Positions 24,774 through 33,862 are shown, numbered from the stretch's first letter. The stretch is 64,000 bases of DNA from Paraburkholderia silvatlantica (GCF_003096715.1 NZ_QEOL01000015.1:62001-126000); one strand, 5' to 3'. Translations and numbers: made by a program. Notes: generated by a model not told the origin, from the letters alone.

Positions 24774-26810
24774 ATGCAAAATTCCAACCCGCCTTTTACC
24801 GCCTCCGCAGCCGCCATGGCGGCGCTCGACGCCTCGATCATTCGCGGCCGCGAGGCGCTCGTGCAGCAGCAGGACGCCGATGGAAGCTGGTGCTTCGAAC
24901 TCGAATCGGACGCCACGATCACCGCGGAATACATCCTCATGATGCATTTCATGGGCAAGATCGACGTGGTGCGCCAGGAGAAGATGGCGCGCTATCTGCG
25001 CGAGATTCAGCGTTTGCAAACGCACGGCGCATGGGATCTCTACGTGGACGGCGCGCCCGATGTCTCGTGCAGCGTGAAAGCGTACTTCGCACTGAAGGCG
25101 GCGGGCGACTCCGAACAGGCGCCGCACATGGCGCGTGCCCGGGAGACCATTCTGAAGCTCGGCGGTGCGGCGAAGTCCAATGTGTTCACGCGCATTCTGC
25201 TCGCCACCTTCGGTCAGGTGCCGTGGCGCGCCACGCCGTTCATGCCGGTCGAGTTCGTGCTGTTCCCGAAGTGGGTGCCCATTTCGATGTACAAGGTCGC
25301 CTACTGGGCGCGCACGACCATGGTGCCGCTGCTCGCGCTCTGTTCGCTGAAGGCGCGCGCGGCCAATCCGCATGATGTGTCGATTGCCGAACTGTTCGTT
25401 ACGCCCGCCGACGAGGAGCGCGAATACTTTGCGCGCGGCAAGGGTATCCGCCGGCTCTTTCTCGCGGCTGACCGTGCGCTGCGCCATATCGAGCCGCTGC
25501 TGCCGCGCGCGCTGCGCCAGCGCGCCATGAAGTACGCCGAGGCCTGGTGCGCCGAGCGCATGAACGGCGAGGACGGCATGGGCGGCATTTTTCCGCCTAT
25601 CGTCTACAGCTACCAGATGATGCAGGTGCTTGGGTATCCTGAGGATCATCCGTTGCGGCGCGATTGCGAGAATGCGCTGGAAAAGCTGCTCGTCGAGCGC
25701 CCGGACGGCAGCGTGTATTGCCAGCCCTGTCTCTCGCCGGTGTGGGATACGGCGTGGAGCACGATGGCGCTCGAACAGGCGCGCTCGGCCGTGGCCGCCG
25801 ATGCGGCGTCGGCCGCTATCGGCGACCAGGAACTGCAGCGGCGTATTGCGCGCGCGTACGACTGGCTCGCCGGGCGCCAGGTGGAAGACGTGCGCGGCGA
25901 CTGGATCGAGAACGCGCAGCCCGACACGCCGGTTGGCGGCTGGGCCTTTCAGTATGAGAACCCGTACTATCCCGACATCGACGATACGGCCGTGGTTGCC
26001 GCCATGCTCCATCGGCGCGGCCGTGGGCAGGCGCGCAAGACGGGCGTGGACCCGTATGCGGCGCGTGTCGCGCGCGCGCTCGACTGGATGCGCGGCCTGC
26101 AATCGCGCAACGGCGGCTTCGGCGCCTTCGACGCCGATTGTGACCGCCTCTATCTGAACGCGATTCCCTTCGCGGATCATGGCGCCTTGCTCGACCCGCC
26201 AACCGAAGACGTATCGGGCCGCGTGCTCCTGTGCTTCGGCGTGACGGGCCGCGCCGAAGACAAGGCAGCGCTCGCGCGCGCCATCGAGTACGTGAAGGCC
26301 GCTCAGCAAGCCGACGGCAGCTGGTGGGGCCGCTGGGGTACCAACTACATCTATGGCACGTGGAGCGTGCTGGCGGGTCTCGCGCTCGCGGGCGAGGACC
26401 CGGGGCAGCCATACATCGCACGCGCGCTCGCGTGGCTGCGCGCGCGCCAGCATGCCGATGGCGGCTGGGGCGAGACCAACGACAGCTATATCGACGCGCG
26501 CCTTGCCGGCACCAACGGCGGCGAAAGCGCGTCGAACTTCACTGCGTGGGCGCTGCTCGCGCAAATGGCGTTCGGCGACTGGGAATCCGAGTCGGTTCGG
26601 CGCGGCGTGGCGTATCTGCTATCCGTGCAGCAGGAAGACGGGTTCTGGTGGCATCGCTCGCACAATGCGCCGGGGTTCCCGCGTATCTACTACCTCAAGT
26701 ATCACGGGTACACGGCGTATTTCCCGCTGTGGGCGCTGTCGCGCTACCGGCGGCTGGCTGGCGACGCGGTCGTGGCGCGGGAGGTGGAAGAAGCCGAGCT
26801 GGCAGATTGA
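24774..26810 (+). CDS. shc: Squalene-hopene cyclase
   Basis: 678 residues; cyclises squalene to hopene/hopanol at the membrane, supplying hopanoids. The catalytic DxDD motif is DIDDTA at about 401-406. QW-type repeats are visible: GSWCFELESDATITAEYILMMHF, GGFGAFDADCDRLY, GSWWGRWGTNYIYGTWSVL, GGWGETNDSY and GFWWHRSHNAPGFPRIYYLKYHGY. SPVWDTAWS is another conserved stretch. No other hopanoid genes (hpnC/D/E) are adjacent. The start at 24774 is the first ATG after the likely promoter; a Met a few codons later is possible. Probably controlled by the divergent TetR protein. Confidence 0.93.
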   Translation: MQNSNPPFTASAAAMAALDASIIRGREALVQQQDADGSWCFELESDATITAEYILMMHFMGKIDVVRQEKMARYLREIQRLQTHGAWDLYVDGAPDVSCSVKAYFALKAAGDSEQAPHMARARETILKLGGAAKSNVFTRILLATFGQVPWRATPFMPVEFVLFPKWVPISMYKVAYWARTTMVPLLALCSLKARAANPHDVSIAELFVTPADEEREYFARGKGIRRLFLAADRALRHIEPLLPRALRQRAMKYAEAWCAERMNGEDGMGGIFPPIVYSYQMMQVLGYPEDHPLRRDCENALEKLLVERPDGSVYCQPCLSPVWDTAWSTMALEQARSAVAADAASAAIGDQELQRRIARAYDWLAGRQVEDVRGDWIENAQPDTPVGGWAFQYENPYYPDIDDTAVVAAMLHRRGRGQARKTGVDPYAARVARALDWMRGLQSRNGGFGAFDADCDRLYLNAIPFADHGALLDPPTEDVSGRVLLCFGVTGRAEDKAALARAIEYVKAAQQADGSWWGRWGTNYIYGTWSVLAGLALAGEDPGQPYIARALAWLRARQHADGGWGETNDSYIDARLAGTNGGESASNFTAWALLAQMAFGDWESESVRRGVAYLLSVQQEDGFWWHRSHNAPGFPRIYYLKYHGYTAYFPLWALSRYRRLAGDAVVAREVEEAELAD

Positions 26811-26817
26811 TTGGGAA

Positions 26818-26839
26818 GCGGGGCGCAAGCGCGCCCCGC
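26818..26839. terminator. Hairpin between convergent shc and phosphoesterase genes
   Basis: GCGGGGCGC, loop AAGC, GCGCCCCGC: a perfect 9-base stem just past the shc stop, followed on the plus strand by TAGTTTGCTT, a weak U-run. It could serve either convergent gene. Confidence 0.5.
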
Positions 26840-26848
26840 GTAGTTTGC

Positions 26849-28528
26849 TTACCGCGATTTCTCCAGTGTAATCGTTTCGAACAACTCATAATTGCCGGTC
26901 GGCGTTTGATCGGCGCCCGGCGCGTGATAGTAGTTCATCGTGATCGTGGTTTTGCCGCCGTGCGTGCCGGGATCGACGTCGAACACCGCAATGCCATAGC
27001 CCGTGCCCGTATCGCGCTGCGCCGACCAGATCGCGTCTTCGAGCGCGTCCGCCGTCGGGCGCGCGAAAGTGCCCGCGGTCGTGCCCGGCACCGGGTGGTT
27101 GGGCTTCGTGAACACCTGAGCCTGCGGGTTGCCGTTGCCGGCGTCCACGCCGTACACGTCGAGCGGTGCGCTCGTGCCGCCGCCGCCCAGGATCAGGTGG
27201 ATCGTGCCGTGGCTCGTGTCGAAGGTGTTGCCCACCCCCTGGGCATGCGTGACGGGGCGCGGCTGAAGCGTGTCGACGCGCGCGCCGGTCTTCGCATCGA
27301 CGCCCGCGTGATGATTGCAGCCGCGCACGGGGTAGCTGCGCTCGTAGTCGTGGTCGTGGCCGCACACCACGAGGTCCACGCCATAGCGGTCGAAGAGCGG
27401 CAGCCACGCTTCGCGAATGCCCTTGTCCGAGCCGTTGCCCGTTTTCGACGAGCTGAGCGCGTCCTGGTGCATCTGCACCACGATCCAGTCGATATCGTCG
27501 TCGTCCTTTGCCTGCTTCAGGGTTTGCTCGAGCCAGCGCGTCTGCACGCCGTTGCTGTAGCCGCGCACGTAGAACGAAGTGCCCGGCTGCACCGGCGCGT
27601 TGCCCGTGCTCGCGGCAGGCACGAGCGGCGAGGGACCGGCCACGAACGCGGCGGCGTCCTGGTAGACCACGTCGTCGGCGTCGAGCGAGACGAACAGCAC
27701 GTTGCTCACGCGGAAGCGGTACCAGCGGCCCGAAAACTGCGTGCCGTTATGGGGCAGCGTATAGCGCGTGAGATACGAATTCAGGCCCTGCGGGCCGTTG
27801 TAGAACTCGATCTCGTGATTGCCGGGGCACGGCATCCACGGACGATTCGCCGACGAGGTCTGGTTGTTGTTGCCGAAGTCGCGCCACACATCGGTCTGGT
27901 GCGCGGGATTCAGGTTCGCGTAGCAGAGGTCGCCATTGAGCAGATGAAAGAGCGGCTGGAAGCGCTCCACGGCCTCGACGGCGAAGCGGCTTTGCGCAGA
28001 CGACAGCACCCAGCCCGTGTTCGGCGTGGCGAGGTCGCCGTAGCTCGTGAAGCGGAACTTTGCGCGCCCGCGCGGGGCTGTGGTGAAGCTCGACGAAAAC
28101 GGGCTGCTCGCGTGGCTGTCGTTGTCGGCGGTGACTTCGTAACGGTAGGTCGTCGCCGGGTCCAGAGCGCGCAGCCGTGCGTGATACGTGAAGACGACGC
28201 CGCCGGTGAGCCCGTCGGTATAGGTGCGTTGCACGGCGTGCACCGTCTCGCGTTTGCCGCGATCGGCGCTGTAGATCACGCGCGGATTCGTGGACGAGGC
28301 GAGCGACGCCCACGAAACGACGACTTCGCGTGTCGGATCTTCGCCCCAGGTGAGGTGGATCTGCTCGGGCGTGCCGTCGGGGGTGGCGGCGTCGGCTTTC
28401 GCGCTGCCCGCGAAAGCGCTGGCCGCGCTCGCGAAGCCGGACGCGCCGGCAAGCTTGAGGAAGCCGCGGCGCGAGACGCCGGCGCCGCTTTCGGTGGATG
28501 CATTCTCGGGGATGTCTTTATTCGTCAT
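26849..28528 (-). CDS. Tat-exported purple acid phosphatase-like metallophosphoesterase
   Basis: 559 residues. The N-terminus has a twin-arginine signal, SRRGFLKLAGASGFASAASAFAG, so the folded enzyme is exported to the periplasm. A fibronectin-type domain (about 55-150: IHLTWGEDPTREVVVSWAS ... TTYRYEVTA) precedes the catalytic domain with the metal motifs GDL, GDLCY, GNHE, VVQMHQD and GHDHDYERSY, which is the purple acid phosphatase order. It likely hydrolyses phosphomonoesters or diesters. ATG at 28528 after GAGAC. It stands alone, convergent with shc and in the same direction as the porin gene upstream. Confidence 0.88.
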   Translation of the reverse strand: MTNKDIPENASTESGAGVSRRGFLKLAGASGFASAASAFAGSAKADAATPDGTPEQIHLTWGEDPTREVVVSWASLASSTNPRVIYSADRGKRETVHAVQRTYTDGLTGGVVFTYHARLRALDPATTYRYEVTADNDSHASSPFSSSFTTAPRGRAKFRFTSYGDLATPNTGWVLSSAQSRFAVEAVERFQPLFHLLNGDLCYANLNPAHQTDVWRDFGNNNQTSSANRPWMPCPGNHEIEFYNGPQGLNSYLTRYTLPHNGTQFSGRWYRFRVSNVLFVSLDADDVVYQDAAAFVAGPSPLVPAASTGNAPVQPGTSFYVRGYSNGVQTRWLEQTLKQAKDDDDIDWIVVQMHQDALSSSKTGNGSDKGIREAWLPLFDRYGVDLVVCGHDHDYERSYPVRGCNHHAGVDAKTGARVDTLQPRPVTHAQGVGNTFDTSHGTIHLILGGGGTSAPLDVYGVDAGNGNPQAQVFTKPNHPVPGTTAGTFARPTADALEDAIWSAQRDTGTGYGIAVFDVDPGTHGGKTTITMNYYHAPGADQTPTGNYELFETITLEKSR

Positions 28529-28741
28529 GTCGTCTCGGGAGCAGAAGGCGAAGCCTGCGCTGGCGGACTTGCATGACTGACGCGCGCGGGCGCAAGCATC
28601 GCAGGGTGAGTGTCTGCGCAACGATGGCTTGCCTGCATGACCTGGCGATGACACTGCCCTTGTTTTACGCAGCATGACGGGCCGCGCTTGCATCGCGCGA
28701 CCCGCTGTTACCGCGCTTACCCTTACCCGTCAAGCATGGGC

Positions 28742-29914
28742 TTAGAACTTCAGGCGCATGCCTGCCGCGACGACCGCTTGCGTATCGCTGGACGAAGCCG
28801 CGAGGTTGTAGATCGACGCATTGCCGAGCACCGGAATGCCCTGGGCGCCCGAAACGCGCTGGTAGACGCCTTCGAGATAGACGTCGGTGCGTCGGCTCAG
28901 CGCATAGTCGGCCTGCAGCATGAACTGGTTCCAGTGCGGCGACGCGTTGCCTTGCGCTCGGCTGACCGACCCGTCCGTATACGTATAGGCGCCGCCGAGG
29001 CTCAGTTGCGGCGTGAGCGCGTAACGGCCGTTCACTTCGAAGTTATTGAACGTCAGGTAGTCGGCATCGAACGCGTTTAGCGAACCGCCCTGGGCGATCT
29101 GCGTGGGCTCGGCGACCATCGTGCGCGTGAACACGAGACCCACCTTCGCCGGCCCGATCGTATAGCTGCCGCCCGCGCCGAGCGTGCGCGTGCGTGCAGC
29201 GACGAACATCGGATCGTTGTCGGTGCCGCTGCCGGCGCTCAGTGCGCCGTTCGTGGTCGAGCCGGGCTCGTTGCCCTGGAAGTACGCCACGGCCAGGTTG
29301 ATCGGGCCGCCGGTCCACGAAGCGCCCATCGTGTAGGCGTTATTGTTCGAGAAGCCCCCGCCCTGGTTGCTGAACGCGTAGGCGCCTTCCACCTGGAAGC
29401 CCGCGTAGGTCGCGCTGCGGAACTTGACGGCGTTGTTCATGCGCACGTCGTTGTTGAGGTTGTCGTTGTCGAACGGGTGCATCGCGATGTTGCCGCCGAA
29501 GCCGGAACCCGTGGCCGACATGGGCGCGATCATGTCCACGAGGGCGTCGTACTGGCGCCCGAGCGTGAGCGCGCCGTACTGGTCGCTGGAGAGGCCGACC
29601 CACGCTTGCCGGCCGAACAGATAACCGCCGTTGGAGCCCTTGCCGTTGACGACCGAGAAACCGTTCTCGAGGTCGAAGATCGCCTTGAGCCCGCCGCCCA
29701 GGTCTTCGGTGCCGCGCAGGCCCCAGCGGCTCGTGCTCACGTTGCCGGACTGCATGCCCCACGTCGTGCCATGACCGGTGGACGACTTCTGATTGCTGAT
29801 GTAGTCGAGGCCCGCGTCGACCGTGCCGTAGAGCGTAACGCTGCTTTGTGCGTGAGCGCTCGTGCAGGCGGCGGCCGCCGCGAGCGCGAGGAGGTTCAAC
29901 AACGCTTTTTTCAT
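28742..29914 (-). CDS. General trimeric porin (Gram-negative OmpC-like, porin_4)
   Basis: 390 residues. Signal peptide MKKALLNLLALAAAAACTSAHA, then the beta-barrel start QSSVTLYGTVDAGLDYIS that is the hallmark of Burkholderiales general porins. Conserved strand motifs SRWGLRGTEDLGGGLKAIFDLENGFSV and GRQAWVGLSSDQYGALTLGRQYD follow, and the C-terminus is RLKF with the terminal Phe needed for BAM insertion. It forms a 16-strand outer-membrane diffusion channel. Sixty bases beyond its stop give no clear terminator. It has its own promoter; the gene upstream on this strand ends 200 bases away. Confidence 0.93.
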   Translation of the reverse strand: MKKALLNLLALAAAAACTSAHAQSSVTLYGTVDAGLDYISNQKSSTGHGTTWGMQSGNVSTSRWGLRGTEDLGGGLKAIFDLENGFSVVNGKGSNGGYLFGRQAWVGLSSDQYGALTLGRQYDALVDMIAPMSATGSGFGGNIAMHPFDNDNLNNDVRMNNAVKFRSATYAGFQVEGAYAFSNQGGGFSNNNAYTMGASWTGGPINLAVAYFQGNEPGSTTNGALSAGSGTDNDPMFVAARTRTLGAGGSYTIGPAKVGLVFTRTMVAEPTQIAQGGSLNAFDADYLTFNNFEVNGRYALTPQLSLGGAYTYTDGSVSRAQGNASPHWNQFMLQADYALSRRTDVYLEGVYQRVSGAQGIPVLGNASIYNLAASSSDTQAVVAAGMRLKF

Positions 29915-30114
29915 TTCGGTTCCGTAGAGAAGGAGAATGCTTCGTGTGTGGCGGAACCGGAAATTTAGGCGAGGGCGATTACGCAAACGTGTCGAAAATG
30001 GCCCGAAAAATGAAACTTCCTTTAGGTTATCGATACGTTCAGTTCATGGGAAAAGCCGGTCGCGGCAGGGGGGTGTCCGGCCGCTGATCAATCGACGATC
30101 TTCTTCGTGTGCGC

Positions 30115-30411
30115 TTACAGGTAGGAGGTTCCGTCGATGTAGGCCTTGCGCCAGCGAATGATCTTCACGCTCTCGAACAGCCCGACATGCGTGAACGGAT
30201 CCTGCGCGATGAAGCGCTCGGCTTCCTCGCGCGTTTCGAGGTCGACGATATAGATGCCGCCGCCCGCGCTGCTGCCGTCGTCGTTGAGTTTTGCGCCGCA
30301 GGCCAGCAACAGCGCCTTGTTGCGCGCGAGAAATTCCAGATGCGCATCGCGCTCGCGTGCGCGCATCTCGGCGTGACCGGGCTTGTCGAACGTTTCGATG
30401 AGAAAAGGCAT
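30115..30411 (-). CDS. YciI-family protein
   Basis: 98 residues of the dimeric alpha/beta YciI (YCII) fold: MPFLIETFDKPGHAEMRARERDAHLEFL, GGGIYIVDLETREEAERFIAQDPFTHVGLFESVKIIRWRK. The conserved His and Asp of the proposed active site are in the first helix (RDAHLEFL) and in AQDPF. YciI proteins have few known activities, some as isomerases or dehalogenases in catabolic operons. Ten bases separate it from the CatC-like gene; it is the last of seven genes in the iclR-headed operon. The stop is followed by about 200 bases of non-coding DNA before the porin. Confidence 0.85.
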   Translation of the reverse strand: MPFLIETFDKPGHAEMRARERDAHLEFLARNKALLLACGAKLNDDGSSAGGGIYIVDLETREEAERFIAQDPFTHVGLFESVKIIRWRKAYIDGTSYL

Positions 30412-30421
30412 GGCGCGTCTC

Positions 30422-30706
30422 TCAATTGGGCACGATGGCCGAAGGATGCTGGGCGAGCGGCGTCACGCTGATCTTCAGGAACGGGAAAAGCGGCAGCGCG
30501 GCAAGCAGCGTATGGAGTTCGTCGTTCGATTCGACGTCGAACACGCTGTAATTCGCGTATTCGCCGGCCACGCGCCACAGGTGGCGCCACTTGCCTTCGC
30601 GTTGCAGCTTCTGCGAAAACGCCTTTTCCTCGGCCTTCAGGGCGTCGGCGTAGGCGGCGTCGGTGCCGTGCGGAATCTGCACCTGCATGTGCACGAGAAA
30701 CAGCAT
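30422..30706 (-). CDS. Muconolactone delta-isomerase-like protein (CatC family)
   Basis: 94 residues, very close in pattern to CatC: MLFLVHMQVQIPHGTD, LKAEEKAFSQKLQREGKWRHLWRVAGEYANYSVFDVES, LPLFPFLKISVTPLAQHPS. CatC isomerises muconolactone to 3-oxoadipate enol-lactone in catechol degradation. Here no catA, catB or pca gene is near, so it probably acts on another lactone or enol in this operon. The residues CatC uses are in the shared WRHLWR and YANYS segments, both intact. Forty-nine bases separate it from the transporter gene upstream. Confidence 0.83.
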   Translation of the reverse strand: MLFLVHMQVQIPHGTDAAYADALKAEEKAFSQKLQREGKWRHLWRVAGEYANYSVFDVESNDELHTLLAALPLFPFLKISVTPLAQHPSAIVPN

Positions 30707-30757
30707 GAATCGTCTCCGGTGAGGATGGGGTTCAATAAGTCAGCATGTAAGCGCCAA

Positions 30758-32089
30758 TCAGCCCCACGCGAGAATCGCAATCGAATAAACGATGCCGATC
30801 CAGAACATCATGATGACCGTGTAGCCCATGATGTCCTTGAGCTTGAGCTTCGAAAGCGCGAGCGCGGGCAAAATCCAGAACGGCTGCACGAGGTCGTTCC
30901 ATGCGTTGCCGAGCATCACGGCCGTGGAGGTATGGCCCACGGAGGCCCCGATGGTCTTCGCCGCTTCGATCATGAACGGACCTTGAATGACCCAGTGGCC
31001 GCCGCCCGAAGGCGCGAAGAAGTTGATGAAGAACGAGCTGATCAAGCCCCAGAACGGCAGCGTGCCCGGCGTCGCGACCTTCACGAATGCTTCGGAAAAC
31101 GTATTGACGAGGCCCGAGGACGCCATGATCGCCATGATGCCCGCGTAGAACGGGTACTGCAGAATGATGCCGCTGATCGTGCGAATGCCTTCGTTGAGCT
31201 TCTCCACATAGCGGATCGGCGTGCCGAGCAGCAGGATGCCGAGGAACAGAATGAAGAAGTTGATGAGGTTCAGGTCGATCGAGCCGCCCTGTACGAAGTG
31301 CAGCGCGACATAGCCCATGCCGATCAGGCCGATCGCGTAGCTCAGAAGACGGCTGTTGTTGAGGCGGTTGGCGAGCGTGTTGCCTTCGTCGAGATCGACG
31401 CCGAGCGCGGCGGCCTTCTGCAGCTTGTCTTCCTGGACGCGATCGATTTCCTTGACCGGCTGACCAGGCTTGGGGTGCAGCCATGCGTTCAGGAGCGGCA
31501 GCGTGATGATGGTCACGAGGCTCGTGATGAGCATGGTGGGCGAGAAAATCGTTTCGGAGAGCGGAATGACGCCCATCTGCGCTTCGAGCGGATGCCCCTT
31601 CGTGGAGATCAGCACGGGAATGCTGGCCGAAAGCCCGAGGCCGTAGAGCGTAAAGCCGCTATACGCCGATGCGATGATGAGCGGGTAGTGCACGCCCTTC
31701 ACACGCAGCGCGAGCTTGCGCGCGACGATGCCGCCCACCACAAGGCCGAAGCCCCAGTTCAGATAGCTGCCGATGCCGCCCACCAGCGTCGCGACGACGA
31801 TCGCCATGCGCGGATCGCTCACGCGCGCCACCACGCGGTTCAGGAGGCGGTCGGTGAGCGGGGCGGTCGCGAGCACGTAGCCCATCGCGAGAATCACCGC
31901 CATTTGCGTGGTGAACGCGAGCAGCGCCCAGAAGCCCTTACCCCAGCTCGTGGTGAGGGCCGTGACGGCTTGCCCTTGCACGATCACGGCGAGGGCCATC
32001 GTCAGCAAGGTGAGGCCGATGGCGAACACGAACGGGTCGGGCAAATACCGGCGCATGAGCTCGGTAAAGAAAGCGGTGACTTTGTGCAT
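30758..32089 (-). CDS. AtoE-family short-chain fatty acid/carboxylate transporter
   Basis: 443 residues with 10-12 hydrophobic segments, inner membrane. Family signatures include YLPDPFVFAIGLTLLTM, SYLNWGFGLVVGG, FFAPSGGGHWVIQGPFMIEAAKTIGA and AVMLGNAWNDLVQPFWILPALALSKLKLKDIMGY, typical of the AtoE/TIGR00366 group. AtoE imports short-chain acids such as acetoacetate or butyrate. In this operon it is the probable uptake system for the unknown carboxylate substrate. It follows the 3-hydroxy dehydrogenase gene by 70 bases. Confidence 0.88.
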   Translation of the reverse strand: MHKVTAFFTELMRRYLPDPFVFAIGLTLLTMALAVIVQGQAVTALTTSWGKGFWALLAFTTQMAVILAMGYVLATAPLTDRLLNRVVARVSDPRMAIVVATLVGGIGSYLNWGFGLVVGGIVARKLALRVKGVHYPLIIASAYSGFTLYGLGLSASIPVLISTKGHPLEAQMGVIPLSETIFSPTMLITSLVTIITLPLLNAWLHPKPGQPVKEIDRVQEDKLQKAAALGVDLDEGNTLANRLNNSRLLSYAIGLIGMGYVALHFVQGGSIDLNLINFFILFLGILLLGTPIRYVEKLNEGIRTISGIILQYPFYAGIMAIMASSGLVNTFSEAFVKVATPGTLPFWGLISSFFINFFAPSGGGHWVIQGPFMIEAAKTIGASVGHTSTAVMLGNAWNDLVQPFWILPALALSKLKLKDIMGYTVIMMFWIGIVYSIAILAWG

Positions 32090-32159
32090 GGAAGTGTCTC
32101 TGATTGAATCGTAATAGTTGTCGGGTCTCTTCGGCTCTCAGCGCGCGCGTTCGAAGCGC

Positions 32160-33158
32160 CTATGAGTCGTCGTGGCTATCGTGGCTGTCGTGGCTTGAGG
32201 TCTTGCGATGGCGGGCGAGATGCATGAGCTGGCGGTCGCGCCAGCCCACACGCTCGTCCCATTGATCGAGCGGCAGCGCCGCGCGTCGTGCCGCCTCGAC
32301 CTGGGCGACGAGTTCGGGCGTCCACGGGTCGTGCTGGCCGCGTTCGGCGCCCATGCGTGCGTACGAAGGGCCCATCTTCTGCGCATGCGAGGCGATGCCG
32401 CCGCGCGTGTTCAGATCGACGGTCTCGAACGGGCCGATCACCGACCAGCGCGGGCCGAGGCCTTCGCGCATCACGGTGTCGATGTCTTCCACCGACGCCA
32501 CGCCGTCGCGCACGAGGCAATATGCTTCGCGCAGCACGGCGCCTTGCAGGCGGTTGAAGATGAAGCCTTCCACTTCGTGCTTCACGCGCACGGGCTTCAT
32601 GCCTGCTTCGGTATAGAGCGCGATCGCGCGCGCGGCTGCCGCTTCGGACGTGAACGGTGCGGGCACGACCTCGATCACGGGCACGAGGTAGGGCGGGTTG
32701 CCGGGATGGGCGACGAGGCAGCGCGCGCGACCGGGCAGCGTATCGTCGACGAATTTCGAAGCCGCGAGAAACGACGAGGCGCTCGCGAGTATCGCTTCGG
32801 GCGGCGCGGCACGGTCGAGCTGGGCGAAGATCTCGCGCTTGAGTTCGGCGCGTTCGGGTGCGCATTCCTGCACGAGATCGGCTCGCGCCGCAGCGGCTTC
32901 GAGCGTATCGACGATCGCGACGCGCGCGGCGATTTCCTGCGCGCTTTCGTCGAGCAGGGCGTAATGCGCGAGGTCGCCGAGGCGCTGCGCAATCTCTTCA
33001 GGCACGGTGGCGCGGCGTGCAGCGTCGGGATCGTAGAGGCGCACGCGCCAGCCGGCCCGCGCAAAGCAGATCGCGAACGCCACGCCGATGCTGCCCGCGC
33101 CGACGATGCCGGCGCGTCGCGCTTCGCATGCTTGCGCAGGCGTATCGAGGGCCGTCAT
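32160..33158 (-). CDS. 3-hydroxyacyl-CoA dehydrogenase family NAD oxidoreductase (gulonate/carnitine 3-dehydrogenase, lambda-crystallin type)
   Basis: 332 residues. NAD-binding Rossmann motif GIVGAGSIGVAFAICFARAGWRVRLYD at the N-terminus; VQECAPERAELKREIFAQLD, SSFLAASKFVDD, AHPGNPPYLVPVIEVVPAPFT and FIFNRLQGAVLREAYCLVRDG match lambda-crystallin/L-gulonate 3-dehydrogenase and carnitine 3-dehydrogenase rather than fatty-acid FadB. It should oxidise a free 3-hydroxy acid. The C-terminus is an odd low-complexity tail, KTSSHDSHDSHDDS, encoded by a 9-base repeat. The start at 33158 is two bases after the SDR stop, so the two are coupled. Confidence 0.84.
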   Translation of the reverse strand: MTALDTPAQACEARRAGIVGAGSIGVAFAICFARAGWRVRLYDPDAARRATVPEEIAQRLGDLAHYALLDESAQEIAARVAIVDTLEAAAARADLVQECAPERAELKREIFAQLDRAAPPEAILASASSFLAASKFVDDTLPGRARCLVAHPGNPPYLVPVIEVVPAPFTSEAAAARAIALYTEAGMKPVRVKHEVEGFIFNRLQGAVLREAYCLVRDGVASVEDIDTVMREGLGPRWSVIGPFETVDLNTRGGIASHAQKMGPSYARMGAERGQHDPWTPELVAQVEAARRAALPLDQWDERVGWRDRQLMHLARHRKTSSHDSHDSHDDS

Positions 33159-33160
33159 CG

Positions 33161-33862
33161 TCAAACCCCCGCGACGCCGACGGTCATGCCGCCGCACACG
33201 TAGAGCACCTGGCCGGTCACGAAGCCGCTGCGCGCGTCGAGCAGATACGAGGCCGCGTGCGCAACATCGTCGGGCGTGCCTACGCGTTTCACGGGCACGG
33301 CGTTGATGATGGCCTCGGTGCGCGGCGCGCCGGGCGGATTGGCGCGGTCGAACAGTTCGGTGCGGATCGGACCCGGGCCAATGGCGTTCGCGGTCACGCC
33401 GAATGCGCCGAGTTCGAGCGCCCACACGCGCGTCATGCCGATCAGCGCCGCCTTGGTGGCCGAGTAGGCCGTGCGCAGCTCTTTACCGAGCGCGGCGCGC
33501 GACGACATGTTGACGATGCGCCCGAAGCCCGCGGCCTTCATGCCGGGCAACAGCGCCTGCATGCACTGCTGTGCGCAGCGAACGTTGAGGGCCCATGCGC
33601 GTTCGAGTTCCTGGAGCGTCTGGTGCCCGGCGTCGTTGGGCACGACTACGCCCACGTTGTTGATGAGGCGCGTGATCGGGCCGCCTTCGAGCGCGCGGGC
33701 GAGCGCGGCTGCCGTTGCTTCAGTGTCGGAGAGATCGGCGATGATGCCGCCGCCCACGCGGTCGATGACGACGGCCTCGTAGCCGTCGGCCTCGCAGCGC
33801 GCGGCGCACGCGGCGCCGATGCCGGCGGCGCCGCCGGTGATCAGGACTCGTTCTTTAGCCAT
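33161..33862 (-). CDS. Short-chain dehydrogenase/reductase (SDR)
   Basis: 233 residues, classical SDR: cofactor motif TGGAAGIGAA, an acidic residue after the second strand (VVIDRVGG) favouring NAD(H), NNVG, catalytic Ser in NMSSRAALG and YSATK. The C-terminal LYVCGGMTVG is the usual family end. Only two bases separate its stop from the start of the following 3-hydroxy dehydrogenase, and 45 bases separate it from the cyclase-family gene before it. It presumably performs one oxidoreductive step on the operon's substrate; which one is unknown. Confidence 0.87.
   Translation of the reverse strand: MAKERVLITGGAAGIGAACAARCEADGYEAVVIDRVGGGIIADLSDTEATAAALARALEGGPITRLINNVGVVVPNDAGHQTLQELERAWALNVRCAQQCMQALLPGMKAAGFGRIVNMSSRAALGKELRTAYSATKAALIGMTRVWALELGAFGVTANAIGPGPIRTELFDRANPPGAPRTEAIINAVPVKRVGTPDDVAHAASYLLDARSGFVTGQVLYVCGGMTVGVAGV

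Noticed and set aside
30383..32107. 574-codon plus-strand frame opposite the AtoE gene
   Set aside because: Low-complexity His/Arg/Glu-rich antisense frame; the minus strand encodes a clear transporter.
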